Counted from the stretch's first letter, positions 1 to 8,270 are shown. The stretch: 14,005 nucleotides of DNA from Saccoglossus kowalevskii (GCF_000003605.2 NW_003138322.1:375970-389974); one strand, 5' to 3'. The notes: a model not told the origin generated them from the sequence alone. Made by a program: numbers and translations.

Positions 1-805
1 CATAATTCTAGATTCATTGAAATGTGATGATTAGTACTTTAGATATCAGTAGAAAAGCTGAAAATTAATTATGCAAATTAGGTAATTAATATGCACAATT
101 ATTTACCCTAAAACTAATCAGGTCTCTGCATAGTCCTAAAGGATCTATGTACCAAGTTTCATTGAAATGCGATGATTAGTACTTGAGATACCTGTGGAAA
201 AGCTGAAAATTAACTAATTATGCAAATTAGGTGATTAATATGCACAAATATTTATCGAAAACAATCAATCTCTGCATAGTCCTTGAGTATGTAAGTACCA
301 AGTTTCATTGAAATGTAATGCTAACTACTTATATCAAATGCTGAAAATTAATTAATTATGCAAATTAGGTAATTAATATGTACTGATATTACCATAAAAA
401 CTATCAGGTCTGTGCAGTGTCGTATGACATCTATGTACCAAGTTTCATTGAAATGTGATGATTAGTACTTGAGATATCAGTGGAAAAACCGAAAATTGAC
501 TAATCATTATGCAAATTAGGTAATTAATATGCACGGATTTTTACCAAAAATTAATCAAATCTGCGCATATGTTCAGAGCATCTATGTACCAAGTTTCATC
601 AAAATCCAATGAGTGGTTCTTTAGATATCAGTGGAACAGTCATAGAACAGCTAAAAATTAGCTAATTATCATGCAAATTAGGTAATTAACGAGCATGGAT
701 TTTTACCAAAACCTAATCAAATCTGCGCATTGGCCCAGAGCATCTATGCACCAAGTTTCATCATAAACCGATGTATGGTTCTTGAGATAGCAGTGGAACA
801 GTCGG
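1..805 (+). repeat. Degenerate tandem array with ~150-bp period (pearl/HINE-like core repeats)
   Basis: Five copies of ATGCAAATTAGGTRATTAA lie at 71, 220, 358, 509 and 671, spaced 149, 138, 151 and 162 bp. A sixth partial unit enters from the left edge. Each unit also carries 'TGTACCAAGTTTCAT' about 80-90 bp after the anchor and a 'GAGATATCAGTGGAA' segment. The last unit runs directly into the microsatellite and hairpin at 806-907. The order of tandem core, microsatellite and 3' stem-loop matches the bivalve 'pearl' elements and related Helentron-associated elements as I know them. No protein is encoded. The Oct-like octamer ATGCAAAT in each unit is visible, but a function for it is not implied. 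Confidence 0.85.
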
Positions 806-865
806 ACACACATACACACACACACACATACACACATACACACATACACACACATACAGACACAC
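806..865 (+). repeat. CA/CATA-rich microsatellite inside the tandem-core element
   Basis: A run of CACA interrupted regularly by TA (ACACATACAC type) joins the last ~150-bp unit to the 3' hairpin. It sits right after 'GTGGAACAGTCGG', where the 8321-8689 element has 'CAGGTCCGG' followed by its own (ACGC)n run. The short reading frame across it encodes only His/Thr repeats and is not a gene. Confidence 0.9.
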
Positions 866-875
866 TAACTGCAAA

Positions 876-907
876 GACTCCCATTTTGTGCTTCGCACAT
901 GGGAGTC
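876..907 (+). other. 3'-terminal hairpin of the tandem-core element
   Basis: The outer stem is 9 bp and perfect: GACTCCCAT (876-884) pairs with ATGGGAGTC (899-907). Inside it, after a TTT bulge, GTGC (888-891) pairs with GCAC (895-898) around a TTC loop. It probably marks the 3' end of the 1-907 element, since unrelated minisatellite sequence begins a few bases later. The same position in the 8321-8689 element has a similar stem-loop. Confidence 0.8.
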
Positions 908-920
908 AAAAATGAAGAGT

Positions 921-1216
921 GTTCCAGGCAGACGGAAATATGGAGTACCCATTATAGACCAGGCAGAGGGAAATGGAGAGTACCCATTAGAGACCAGGCT
1001 GAGGGAAATGGAGAGTACCCATTAGAGACCAGGCTGAGGGAAATGGAGAGTACCCATTAGAAACCAGGCTGAGAGAAATGGAGAGTACCCATTAGAGACC
1101 AGGCTGAGAGAAATGGAGAGTACCCATTAGAGACCAGGCTGAGTAAAAATGGAGAATAAATATCAGAGGCCAGGCAGAGGAAAATGTAGAGTACCAATTA
1201 GGGACCAGGGAGAAAA
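921..1216. repeat. 35-bp minisatellite, about 8 copies
   Basis: TACCCATTA recurs at 946, 981, 1016, 1051, 1086 and 1121, an exact 35-bp spacing. The unit reads roughly GAGTACCCATTAGAGACC then AGGCTGAGGGAAATGGA. Two further units at about 1156 and 1192 are diverged. The central copies are nearly identical, so the array is recent or kept uniform. It starts about 15 bp after the hairpin at 876-907. There are no unique spacers between the copies, so it is not a CRISPR array. Confidence 0.95.
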
Positions 1217-1284
1217 TGACGTATGGTTGATATATAAAGTTGATGTATGAAATATATGACTGGGATGGAATTTGTCAAAAACAA

Positions 1285-1585
1285 AATGAGTGTCGTCAGT
1301 CATCTTGAATAGAATTTACAAATTAAAGAGACGTGCATCAACTATCCATAGTGGTTATTCCTTTCACCAGATTCTAAGAAAATCTGACAACACATGCCTG
1401 AGATCCAGTCCCAGACATGTCAAAGTATTTGATTAATGAGGTTTTTCACAACTTAAATGCCCACCAGTTGACCAACTTTGACCGAATCACGAAATCAAAA
1501 CATGTACATATGTATCAGATAAGGTATTAAATATGTGTGAGGTTTGAAGTGAATTGGTCCAGCTGTGTTTGAGACTAAAATACTA
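1285..1585 (+). repeat. Decayed fragment related to the 8321-8689 core repeat
   Basis: Two stretches recall the second core repeat. 'CATCTTGAATAGAATTTACA' with GACGTGCATC (about 1301-1340) resembles 8488-8532. 'CATGTACATATGTATCAG' with GTGTGAGGTTTGAA and GAATTGGTCCAG (about 1499-1563) resembles 8531-8586. The match is by eye and diverged. No microsatellite or hairpin remains. The sequence between the two stretches is not clearly alignable. Confidence 0.5.
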
Positions 1586-1834
1586 AACATATGTAACAAA
1601 ATATGTGAACAAGTTTACTGCAAATCACTTCATGAGAGATACATATAAACAGTGATCACAAAATCACAAAAATTCTCAATTGTAAAAATGAATAAAACAG
1701 TTTATAATATTTATTGATGTGCTTTTTTATCATTCTGTAAAACATGCATTTTTCACAAACAAGTTATTTTAGATGCCCTGTATTTTCACTAATCCACCTA
1801 TTTTATCACAAAAATGTTTTTTTTTTAAATATTA

Positions 1835-2062
1835 CTTTAGTGCCAGGGGTCAAATATTGAAGTCACTGCTGTCTCTACTGTTTTTTTTGTCTCAAGTGCC
1901 AATTGCACCTGCAAACCAATCTCCCAAAGTTAATATCGCCAGTTTGAAAGACGGGGCAGTGTGCATGTGATTTATACTTATGAGTGAGCAGTCGGCACAG
2001 TGAATCATACCCAGAGCCTCGCTGGTATGAGGCTAACACACTAACCAATGTACCATCGCCTA
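1835..2062 (-). repeat. tRNA-derived SINE-like copy
   Basis: On the minus strand, a tRNA-like head begins near 2062 with GGCGATGGTACATTGGTTAG, an A-box-like segment (2052-2041). A GCCTC/GAGGC arm like an anticodon stem follows. GGTATGATTCA at 2011-2001 resembles the B box. The arm has an 8-base loop and the T arm is poor, so a working tRNA is unlikely. About 160 bp of unrelated body follows, to GCACTAAAG (1843-1835) and an A-rich tract near 1818-1828. The copy at 9206-9402 also ends in GCACTAAAG, which suggests a shared 3' tail. The 3' limit is uncertain. Confidence 0.5.
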
Positions 2063-2297
2063 GGTCTGTAATGTGAATAATTGTTGACACTTCAGCTATT
2101 GAGACTCAGATAATATAAGCATTGGGCCAATTTCGCTAACATCTCGTAGGATTTTATTAAGTGTTTTATAGTTATGAATACAATTCATAAAGTGATTGAC
2201 ACATTTGTATGATTTGGTTTAAAGAGAAATTTTATTTTGACCCTCAATCATCAAACTGATTTGAACTAAAATTATATTGAACATTCTTTATATCATG

Positions 2298-2352
2298 CAG
2301 TGTTCTCACCAAGGTCTTTTCAGCACAATGGAATTTTTCAGGAAAACAATAA
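2298..2352 (+). mobile_element. Possible remnant of a CAGTGTT-ended transposon
   Basis: CAGTGTTCTCACCAAGG at 2298-2314 closely resembles CAGTGTTCTCCCCAGG, the left end of the element at 5766. About 20 bp later, 'TTTTTCAGGAAAACAATA' recalls that element's right end, 'TTTCTGGGGAAAACACTG'. If related, almost the entire interior is gone. The evidence is short and by eye. Confidence 0.3.
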
Positions 2353-2887
2353 ACATTATTGATATGCAAATTATCCACCATTTATATTCAAATTAGGCAC
2401 CATATTTGGACACAAAGCTGATCAGAACATGGTTGTGTGCATACTTTCAAAACAATCTTCTGTTTGTCATTGTTCTCTTAAATAAAACGAGTCAACTTTT
2501 GCTACTTCTTACAAAATAATAACCTTCAAAACTGGTCTTTATTATTTTTATTTAAATTTTGATCAAGACCTGTTATCTAATTAGAAATTATGTCCGCTTG
2601 GTCAAAAATTAACCGAAATAAAAAATATAAATATAAACAAGTGCATTTAAAATGATCATTTTAATGAGTTTACTGTATATGACAATACAAAGCTCACTGC
2701 TGACAGCTCAGACTGCATTACAACATTCATGGCAGATAAACAATAACAAATAAAGCAAAAGTACCTGAACCAACAGCATAGCCATAGCAAATCAGAATTC
2801 CATAGATTCTTGCTAATAATAAACTACAAACAGTCCCTGACTATAATATAAACCAGCTCATCCGCAAATAATGCTATCTATGAAGTG

Positions 2888-2923
2888 CGCCCTCATTGTT
2901 TTCTAATCTACCACTAGAGGGCG
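2888..2923. promoter_or_regulatory. CTCF-like motif in a short inverted repeat
   Basis: CCACTAGAGGGCG at 2911-2923 fits the known CTCF core consensus (CCASYAGRGGGCR) at every position. An inverted half, CGCCCTC, lies at 2888-2894 and pairs with GAGGGCG at 2917-2923. It sits about 40 bp from the splice donor of the exon at 2961-3140. CTCF is conserved in bilaterians, but the same short motif occurs in many repeats, so function is only inferred. Confidence 0.4.
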
Positions 2924-2960
2924 AGATACTAAGATGTAACCGTGTGTTTTAGAAGCTCAC

Positions 2961-3140
2961 CTTTTCCCTGTGCTTTCACCATTGGGTCTAGAATCAATCC
3001 AGTTGTCAATATATCCATGAGGGCGCTGCAGTCTAAGCCAGCTTTCTCTGCAAGTGCCATGCTTTCAGCTAATGAGGCAGTCACTGAACCAAATAATAAA
3101 TTCAATGCTATTTTCATTTGAGTTGCTGAGCCCACATTAC
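2961..3140 (-). CDS. GLYR1: GLYR1/NPAC-like exon: C-terminal helical domain with the catalytic-lysine position (last exon in window)
   Basis: This exon is 180 nt: it completes Gly224, encodes residues 225-283 and leaves one base over. The acceptor is ATTTTTCTAG and the donor AAAG|GTGAGC. It begins GNVGSATQMKIALN, the start of the long helix that carries the K-x-x-x-N catalytic pair in beta-hydroxyacid dehydrogenases. Here Lys233 (codon 3114-3112) and Asn237 (codon 3102-3100) are both present. It continues with FGSVTASLAESMALAEKAG and the MDILTTG turn, typical of the C-terminal all-helical domain that forms the dimer interface. The phase-1 donor shows that at least one more exon follows. The expected 'F.L.....KD..LA' segment and C-terminus are not found in 1-2960 in any minus frame I checked, so they should lie outside the window. 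Confidence 0.93.
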
Positions 3141-3265
3141 CTAGAAAAATACAAGAACAAATAAAACCAACAATGAATGTATTTAAAATCAACGAAAATA
3201 GTTTTCCAATGACAACTCAATTTATTCCATGGTACTGTAGTAGAAGGCAACATACATAGTGTCTA

Positions 3266-3281
3266 CTGCCCTCTATTGGTG
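3266..3281 (-). promoter_or_regulatory. Second CTCF-like motif, opposite orientation
   Basis: On the minus strand this reads CACCAATAGAGGGCAG, one mismatch from the CTCF core within CCASYAGRGGGCR. It lies about 125 bp upstream of the exon 3140-2961. With the motif at 2911-2923 it brackets that exon, the two sites pointing away from each other's strand. Motif match only. Confidence 0.3.
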
Positions 3282-3990
3282 AGTGTATAAGTAGGGTGTC
3301 TCCTTGTTTATCATATATTAATAATGTGTTATTGCTCTGGGCAACATATCTAATTCTAAAAGAGCAATCACAGGAATGATATTCACAGACAGAACCCCGA
3401 TTTGTTTTATTCACAGTCCAGGACAAACAAAAGACCGTCTGACACCAGAATCTAACTACATTTGGAATATCTCCAGTGTTCAAAATAAATATCTCATTAT
3501 AATTGTCTTAACAGCTAAGGATGTATGTCTGGATATAATATCATTTGTGTGTCAAATTACACAGCAGACTGTGAAATATAAATTGTATTTTTGATGACTG
3601 TGACAAATGTGTGGTAAGAAATACGGTTTAGGTTTTAGACTGAATGAGATATGGATTAAGTTTTAACTCGAATTAAATACAGATCAAGTTTTAGTTCAAG
3701 CAAAAACAATCTTCTAGTGTACTCATAACAAATATTGTGTTATTTTGCTCGAAAGTTCCCTCAGCAATAGTGAATGTATATAATGAAAACAAGAAAGCTA
3801 ACAGAGATGGCAGATCCCTCTGGCATCTTATTACAAGCACTGGTTCAACGTATATTTCTGCAATACTTACGCATTATTAATAAGGTCACATGACCACCTA
3901 TGGTTATTAAAGAAGTTGATCAGACCTAGTGTGCAATGTCTACAATAGTACTTCTGATATGTGACTCTGTACAAACATACATACAGACAC
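3282..3990. other. Intron sequence, nothing further recognised
   Basis: This is AT-rich intron between the exon at 2961-3140 and the transposon at 3993. Short open frames on both strands lack family motifs and splice-consistent neighbours. I see no repeat with a clear boundary. Confidence 0.6.
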
Positions 3991-3992
3991 TA

Positions 3993-4893
3993 CTGTAAAA
4001 GTCCTAACCGCGGTTTATATTACAATGTATCAATTTAAAAATTGGGGTCAAAAGCTCAAGTTCAGGGTGTGGTTTATATTACGTACATATTGCAATCACT
4101 AAATGGGCGTGGTCATTTTTAACCACAACACATGCACAAAACAAACAATATATCGAATAATCTTTTGAATAGACTCTAATTTAGGCATCAGGGAAGAGTG
4201 AATAGCCTTAATTTGGTTCTAAAATAGGTGTCACGAAATGTTGAAAAATTACAGTCAAACAAAAAAACACATGATAAAAAAAAAAAATATTCATTATATT
4301 TAATGTAATATGCTCTTTCTTTTTTTAATGTTGTTGGTAATGAAAAGTGTATTCTAAAAGAAGTTTCAAATAAAAACAAACACGAATGCATTGCTTAGTA
4401 GCAAATGATCAAGGTATGGTAGCACAATCCAGTCATGCTGCGTTTCACAAGTGAATAACTTACTTGATTTCATGACTTCATGGTGAACGCAACACAGAAG
4501 AGATTTACCAATGTTATAGTGCAATCGTTTGGCTTTTTCGATGGGAAATTAGTTGTTTTCGAAAGACAAACTGAGCATTGAAGAAGAATTTAACACTTTT
4601 ACGGTGATAACAGCTCATTGTTGAATCAACGAAACACGAACATATTTAAGAGGTGTGATGACAAAGAGGTTGCCGCCAGAACAAATGCACTTTCACTGCC
4701 TGCATAAGGAACAATGCCGTTTTGTACCAGGTGGTTAAAACAATGAAGTCAGTTACTGTCTTGTTGAATTGGGGGTGCAGTTATTAATAGATGCTTTCCA
4801 TATTTCAATTTCTGTCAAGAACTCTTTAACCCTGAAGCCAGAATTGGGGGTGTGGTTATATTCTGTATGCGATTTATATTAGGACTTTTATGA
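3993..4893 (+). mobile_element. Non-autonomous TA-flanked inverted-repeat transposon, deleted copy (family 1, copy A)
   Basis: The ends are CTGTAAAAGTCCTAA (3993-4007) and, inverted, TCATAAAAGTCCTAA (4893-4879). TA lies just outside both, at 3991-3992 and 4894-4895, so a TA target duplication is likely. It is homologous over both flanks to the 9810-12483 element in reverse. CAAGTGAATAACTTACTTG (4448-4466), TTAGTTGTTTTCGAAAGA (4549-4566) and GGTGATAACAGCTCATTG (4603-4620) recur there exactly on the other strand. About 1.5 kb of the longer copy is missing here and replaced by about 200 bp around 4180-4380. There is no transposase frame. TA duplication points to a Tc1/mariner-type mobiliser, but the superfamily is not proven. 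It lies in the intron between the exons at 5012 and 3140. Confidence 0.8.
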
Positions 4894-5011
4894 TAGTAAC
4901 CACTATATCTGCCACCTGCATAATGGAATAATGAAAGATTCCCTGGAGTTGACATTGCAAGACATTGTACGTTCTACATACTACATATAAGAGATCTAAC
5001 AGAAGTCTCAC

Positions 5012-5174
5012 CGAGATGAAGAAATTTCTTGGACATGGCAGAAAAACTTGATTCACAATCTTGGAATAACGTTTTATCGCCCGCTGAGAGTATAATAAGA
5101 GTTCCATCAATGGATTGTTTCTTACTTCCTAAAACTGGTGCTTCTAAAAATCTACCGCCTCTAGCGGTAACAGC
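5012..5174 (-). CDS. GLYR1: GLYR1/NPAC-like exon: interdomain region with the GGRFLEAPV motif
   Basis: This exon is 163 nt: 54 codons (residues 170-223) plus the first base of Gly224. The acceptor has a strong pyrimidine tract (TTTTTTTACAG) and the donor is CTCG|GTGAGA. It encodes AVTARGGRFLEAPVLG, then KKQSIDGTLIILSAGD and a helical stretch ending KKFLHLG. The family signature is 'GG.FL.APV.G....DG.L.I..AGD'. Active dehydrogenases have Ser-Gly-Gly after APV; here it is Leu-Gly-Ser, and human GLYR1 has Ser-Gly-Asn. The substrate-site loop therefore differs from catalytic relatives. The intron downstream on the minus strand contains the 0.9-kb transposon 3993-4893, whose edge is about 120 bp from this donor. 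The upstream intron holds the nested pair 5329-7167. Confidence 0.94.
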
Positions 5175-5328
5175 CTGTAAAAAAAGACATAGTAAATGTG
5201 TCTCTGTCAGTTTTTCATATTTTACTAATATTTACATAAACATTCAAAGGCAACCTGGATGACAACAATAGAGATTGTACCATGGGAAACTGTTCTTGAT
5301 GTTTAGTGATTGTTTCCCTTTTATTTTA

Positions 5329-7167
5329 CAGCCGTTCTGAGAATTATTTGGACAGTCAGTTAGCAATATATCTTGGAACTTTGCAAAACACTTGGGTCTT
5401 TTCCAATCTAGACTTGATGGCGCCGTTGTATTGGCACGCCCACAATTGGAGTCATTCCATTATTTTGCAAGATGCGGGTAAAACGCTGATTTCAAAACGA
5501 TACGCCTTGGTTACCATATATTAACAGGTTATATGTTGTATATGCATTCAAAGTGTTATTTTAAATTGTTATAACCATCCGAGTCCACCTGACATAGCGC
5601 AATTTACAAAACAACTCCCGAATGTTGAGTAACCCCAGGTATTAATGAACTCGTCGTTGGCGGGAAGGCTAAAAATAAACTTGTGATTTTCAAAATTACT
5701 GAAAATAATTACAATATAATTATAAAAAAATAAAGAATGGTTGCTGTAAACGCACACTAGATAATCAGTGTTCTCCCCAGGCCAAAACAGCGTCCTGGGA
5801 CGCGACGTGATCGGATTTGCTCGCGACGCTATGTGTTTCCTCCGCGATGCTATTATTTATCCCGTGATCTGATTTCTTCAGTCTCTCACAGACTGTAAAG
5901 TTTCCTGGCCATGTAGTTAAATCTACAAATGCATTGTATTAATGCCAATTTCCCGGGATAATCCCCTGTTGTTTCTCATTGGTTGGATATCGTTTAAAAA
6001 AAAACAAAAAAACAGTTCTATAAAGACAAAGCCATAAGCCCCGGTGTCAAACGCTTTTTGCCAAACGTATATTCATATGCAAATGATATAGTCACACTTG
6101 GGGTTAAAAGCCACATGTTTCCGGTGTGTACGAAACGTATTTTCATTATTATTTTTAGAAATGTAGTCTTACTATTATTCTAAGTTTTGATTTTTATTAG
6201 TATTTTTGATATTGTATTTGTTTTTTGAGATCAAATTGTGAAAAAATATATATTTATGATGTAAACAATTTTGACCTTCCCACTCGGATCGCATATCGTG
6301 CTCAGATCCGGATGAATTAAGTGAAGCAAATGGAAAATAATATATTTATCAAGAAATCAGGAATTCTAACCAAGAAACGTGTGGAAATTGGAGTGACACT
6401 TGTGTTATTTCTATGAGGAAAAGCCTCAATTTTACGAGGTACATGTATAACAATGACGACAATTCATAATTCAGACCTCCGTTGTCTCGACTTGTTCACA
6501 ATTGTGTTGAATAGACAACATCGATGATTAAAAAAAATACATAAAGATGGATAATTTCAGCTAGAAATACTATTATTCCTCGAACATAGTAGTGTAAGTA
6601 TCGTAACTCGTAACAGTTGTTGTACTTAACTGGAAAACAACAGAAATAGAAGATAAGCACTGAGAATCATCAATCCAATGTTTAATTTACCAGGACCGAA
6701 GAGGGTTTTATCATAGACCTTAGAAAACATGGTTTTATAAAGTTGCTGATTGCTGGGCCAAGCAAAGAAACAGGAAACACTGCGGGACATTTGCAATACT
6801 AAACATGCAGTGCACTTTTATTGTATACAATAATTGTATACAGATTGTACAAAAAATAAATAGAAAAAAAACAGGAAAAAAACTGGTCTTGTTTTATTTC
6901 CCCATATGACAAACAATATGTTAATTTATGCTAATTGTATGTTAATTATTATGCAAATTAGCCTCGGCTCTATGGAAAATTTCTGGGGAAAACACTGTAA
7001 TACTTGCAATTCACCAAGCCGACAACCCCTATGAAATAGTAATCCCAAACCACGCGCCTGTCACTCAAGTGGCGGCGACAAGTCTAGATTGGGCAAAGAC
7101 CAAAGTGTTTTGGAAAGTTGCAAGTCATTTTGCTAACTGACTGTCTAAATAATTCTCAGAACAGCTG
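5329..7167. mobile_element. Transposon with ~88-bp inverted repeats, split by a nested insertion
   Basis: The left arm 5329-5416 starts CAGCCGTTCTGAGAATTATT. The right arm 7167-7079, read on the minus strand, starts CAGCTGTTCTGAGAATTATT. The arms stay alignable to AATCTAGACTTG (5405-5416 and 7090-7079) with scattered changes. TA lies outside each end (5327-5328 and 7168-7169), fitting a TA target duplication. Without the insert at 5766-6997 the element would be about 600 bp, a MITE-sized length, and its interior has no recognisable protein. The open frame at 5306-5524 lies across the left arm and is not a gene. The whole element sits in the intron between the exons at 7685 and 5174. Confidence 0.8.
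5766..6997. mobile_element. Nested transposon with 15-bp CAGTGTT termini
   Basis: The left end is CAGTGTTCTCCCCAG (5766-5780). The right end, inverted, is CAGTGTTTTCCCCAG (6997-6983), with one mismatch in 15. TAAT immediately precedes the left end (5762-5765) and follows the right end (6998-7001), a possible 4-bp target duplication. The 8-bp flanks do not match, which argues against an ordinary hAT insertion despite the hAT-like CAGTG start. The 1,232-bp interior has a GC-richer left part (about 5780-5870), then AT-rich sequence with a TTGTATACAA palindrome near 6823. No coding frame is seen. It interrupts the 5329-7167 element and so is younger. Confidence 0.7.
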
Positions 7168-7684
7168 TAATCCCGGAATTAAACTGAGAATTAATCCGAT
7201 AAACATCTGCACACTATAAACTAACCCTAGTATTGTGAAATCTCAACAAAATTGCATACTGTATTTAGTGGTACATGTAATTATGGAATTGACAAAAGTT
7301 GTCTATGGTCAAAATAAGTCAAGTTGTATTATAAATCACGACTATCGGAAAAGGGTTTTTTTATGCCATAACTTTAAATTATCACATGATAATTGAAACT
7401 CCAAGGGCAAGTAAATTGATTTCAACAAAAGGGCCTCAAATTTAACTAAATTTGTTTAATTCAGATGGTGGTGGTGGTGGTGGATGAATCGGTGAATAGC
7501 CTTATACATACCCTTTATCTTATCCAATATGGACCAGTGGGGGATTCATTATTGCTTAAATACCTCAGTTTAGAGATCATGGAATTTAGTTTTTTAGTTT
7601 TTAGTAAAATTATATTTAAAAATAGTGAACCATTGTAAGTATCCCAGACCACTACATAACGGTGAAAGGAATGTTAAAACTTAC
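7168..7684. other. Intron sequence with a (GGT)n run
   Basis: This is intron between the nested transposons and the exon at 7685. A short (GGT)n microsatellite occupies about 7465-7483. I recognise nothing else in it. Confidence 0.65.
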
Positions 7685-7786
7685 CTCATTCACATCCTTA
7701 CTTGTTTCTGCATCTACCGTAGACATACTAACAAATCCTTTACCAGACTTAATACCTTCTAAGACACCACCTAAGTTAAATACAAC
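7685..7786 (-). CDS. GLYR1: GLYR1/NPAC-like exon: end of the nucleotide-binding domain with the substrate-site strand
   Basis: This exon is 102 nt, 34 codons (residues 136-169), phase 0 at both ends. The acceptor is TTTGGTTACAG and the donor GAG|GTAAGT. It encodes VVFNLGGVLEGIKSGKGFV followed by SMSTVDAET and SKDVNE. Active enzymes of the superfamily carry a D-x-S-T substrate loop here. This protein has S-M-S-T-V-D, so the usual first Asp is Ser, while human GLYR1 (from memory) keeps DMSTVDADT. The GVL.GI..GK turn is shared with human GLYR1. A (GGT)n microsatellite lies in the downstream intron at 7465-7483, about 200 bp past the donor. Confidence 0.93.
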
Positions 7787-8159
7787 CTGTAACCAAACCA
7801 TCAACATGCTGTCATAAATCAATAATACACAAACCAAGTATATCTCAAACAAAAAAAACAAGCTATTACAAAATCCTTACTGTCTCTGCACAGAGCAGTC
7901 AGTTATCAATAACAATACTTACAGCATCAAATTAATGTTTCCCCTTTTTCATGTCTCAGTTTTGAAAGAGGACCACATGTTATAATATGGAGCTTGAGTA
8001 GTTAAAATAAACGTAAAATAAACAGGATATTTCACAATGCAGGTACATTTCCTTCCTTATAATTGGTTGATAAAACAACAGAGCAAAACACCAAGGGATG
8101 GTTGAGAAATAAGGCAGGTGAGGAAACAGTGTAACAGATCAGACTTGTAAATTACTTAC
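7787..8159. other. Short intron, nothing recognised
   Basis: This 373-bp intron separates the exons at 7685-7786 and 8160-8270. Its splice ends are consensus (GTAAGT and TTGGTTACAG on the minus strand). No repeat or RNA gene is seen inside. Confidence 0.8.
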
Positions 8160-8270
8160 ATCACGGAGGGCTTCTGGGTCAGCTACAGAACAAAATGTAA
8201 TGTCTGATGTTTGTACAACTTCTGCAGCACTCGCTGCTTTACTTGCTCCAAGTGTAACTATGTCATTACA
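8160..8270 (-). CDS. GLYR1: GLYR1/NPAC-like exon: second half of the Rossmann fold
   Basis: This exon is 111 nt, exactly 37 codons (residues 99-135), with phase 0 at both ends. The acceptor is TTCTTTGGCAG and the donor GAT|GTAAGT. It encodes CNDIVTLGASKAASAAEVVQ, then a TSDITFCSVADPEALRD segment. The family hallmark here is the strand and turn '(C)DITF..V.DP.A..D', which lies along the cofactor. As I recall human GLYR1, CDITFACVSDPKAAKD aligns without gaps. The AEVV.TSD spacing also matches the family, with AEVV ahead of the strand that contacts the nicotinamide side. Because the exon is symmetric (0-0), skipping it would keep the frame but break the fold. Confidence 0.93.

Larger units (their letters stand above)
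2063..2960. other. Intron sequence downstream of the last visible exon, no gene seen
   Basis: This lies beyond the donor at 2960 and should be intron of the GLYR1-like gene. It is AT-rich. I see no exon-like minus-strand frame resembling the missing C-terminus, including around 2740-2830. A CTCF-like motif at 2911-2923 and the possible transposon remnant at 2298 are listed separately. Confidence 0.6.

Noticed and set aside
71-680. Oct/POU-binding octamers (ATGCAAAT) as an enhancer array
   Set aside because: They recur because they are part of the tandem repeat unit; nothing else in the sequence points to regulation.
730-915. Open frame rich in His-Thr on the plus strand and its antisense partner at 761-952
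   Set aside because: Both are translations of the CA/CATA microsatellite and neighbouring hairpin, with no splice or coding support.
921-1216. CRISPR-like regular repeat
   Set aside because: The 35-bp units are directly joined with no unique spacers, and the context is an animal genome.
1996-2062. A functional tRNA gene on the minus strand
   Set aside because: The anticodon-like loop has eight bases, and the acceptor and T arms pair poorly; a SINE head explains it better.
2740-2830. Possible C-terminal exon of the GLYR1-like gene
   Set aside because: The minus-strand frame gives short peptides without the expected KD..LA helix, and its splice sites do not fit the phase-1 donor at 2960.
3985-4900. 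CACTA-type (EnSpm) termini, from CACTA at 3988 and TAGTA at 4894
   Set aside because: The sister copy at 9810-12483 lacks CACTA ends, while TA flanks fit both copies at matching offsets.
5306-5524. 72-codon open frame on the plus strand
   Set aside because: It overlaps the left inverted repeat of the 5329-7167 transposon and shows no protein family motif.
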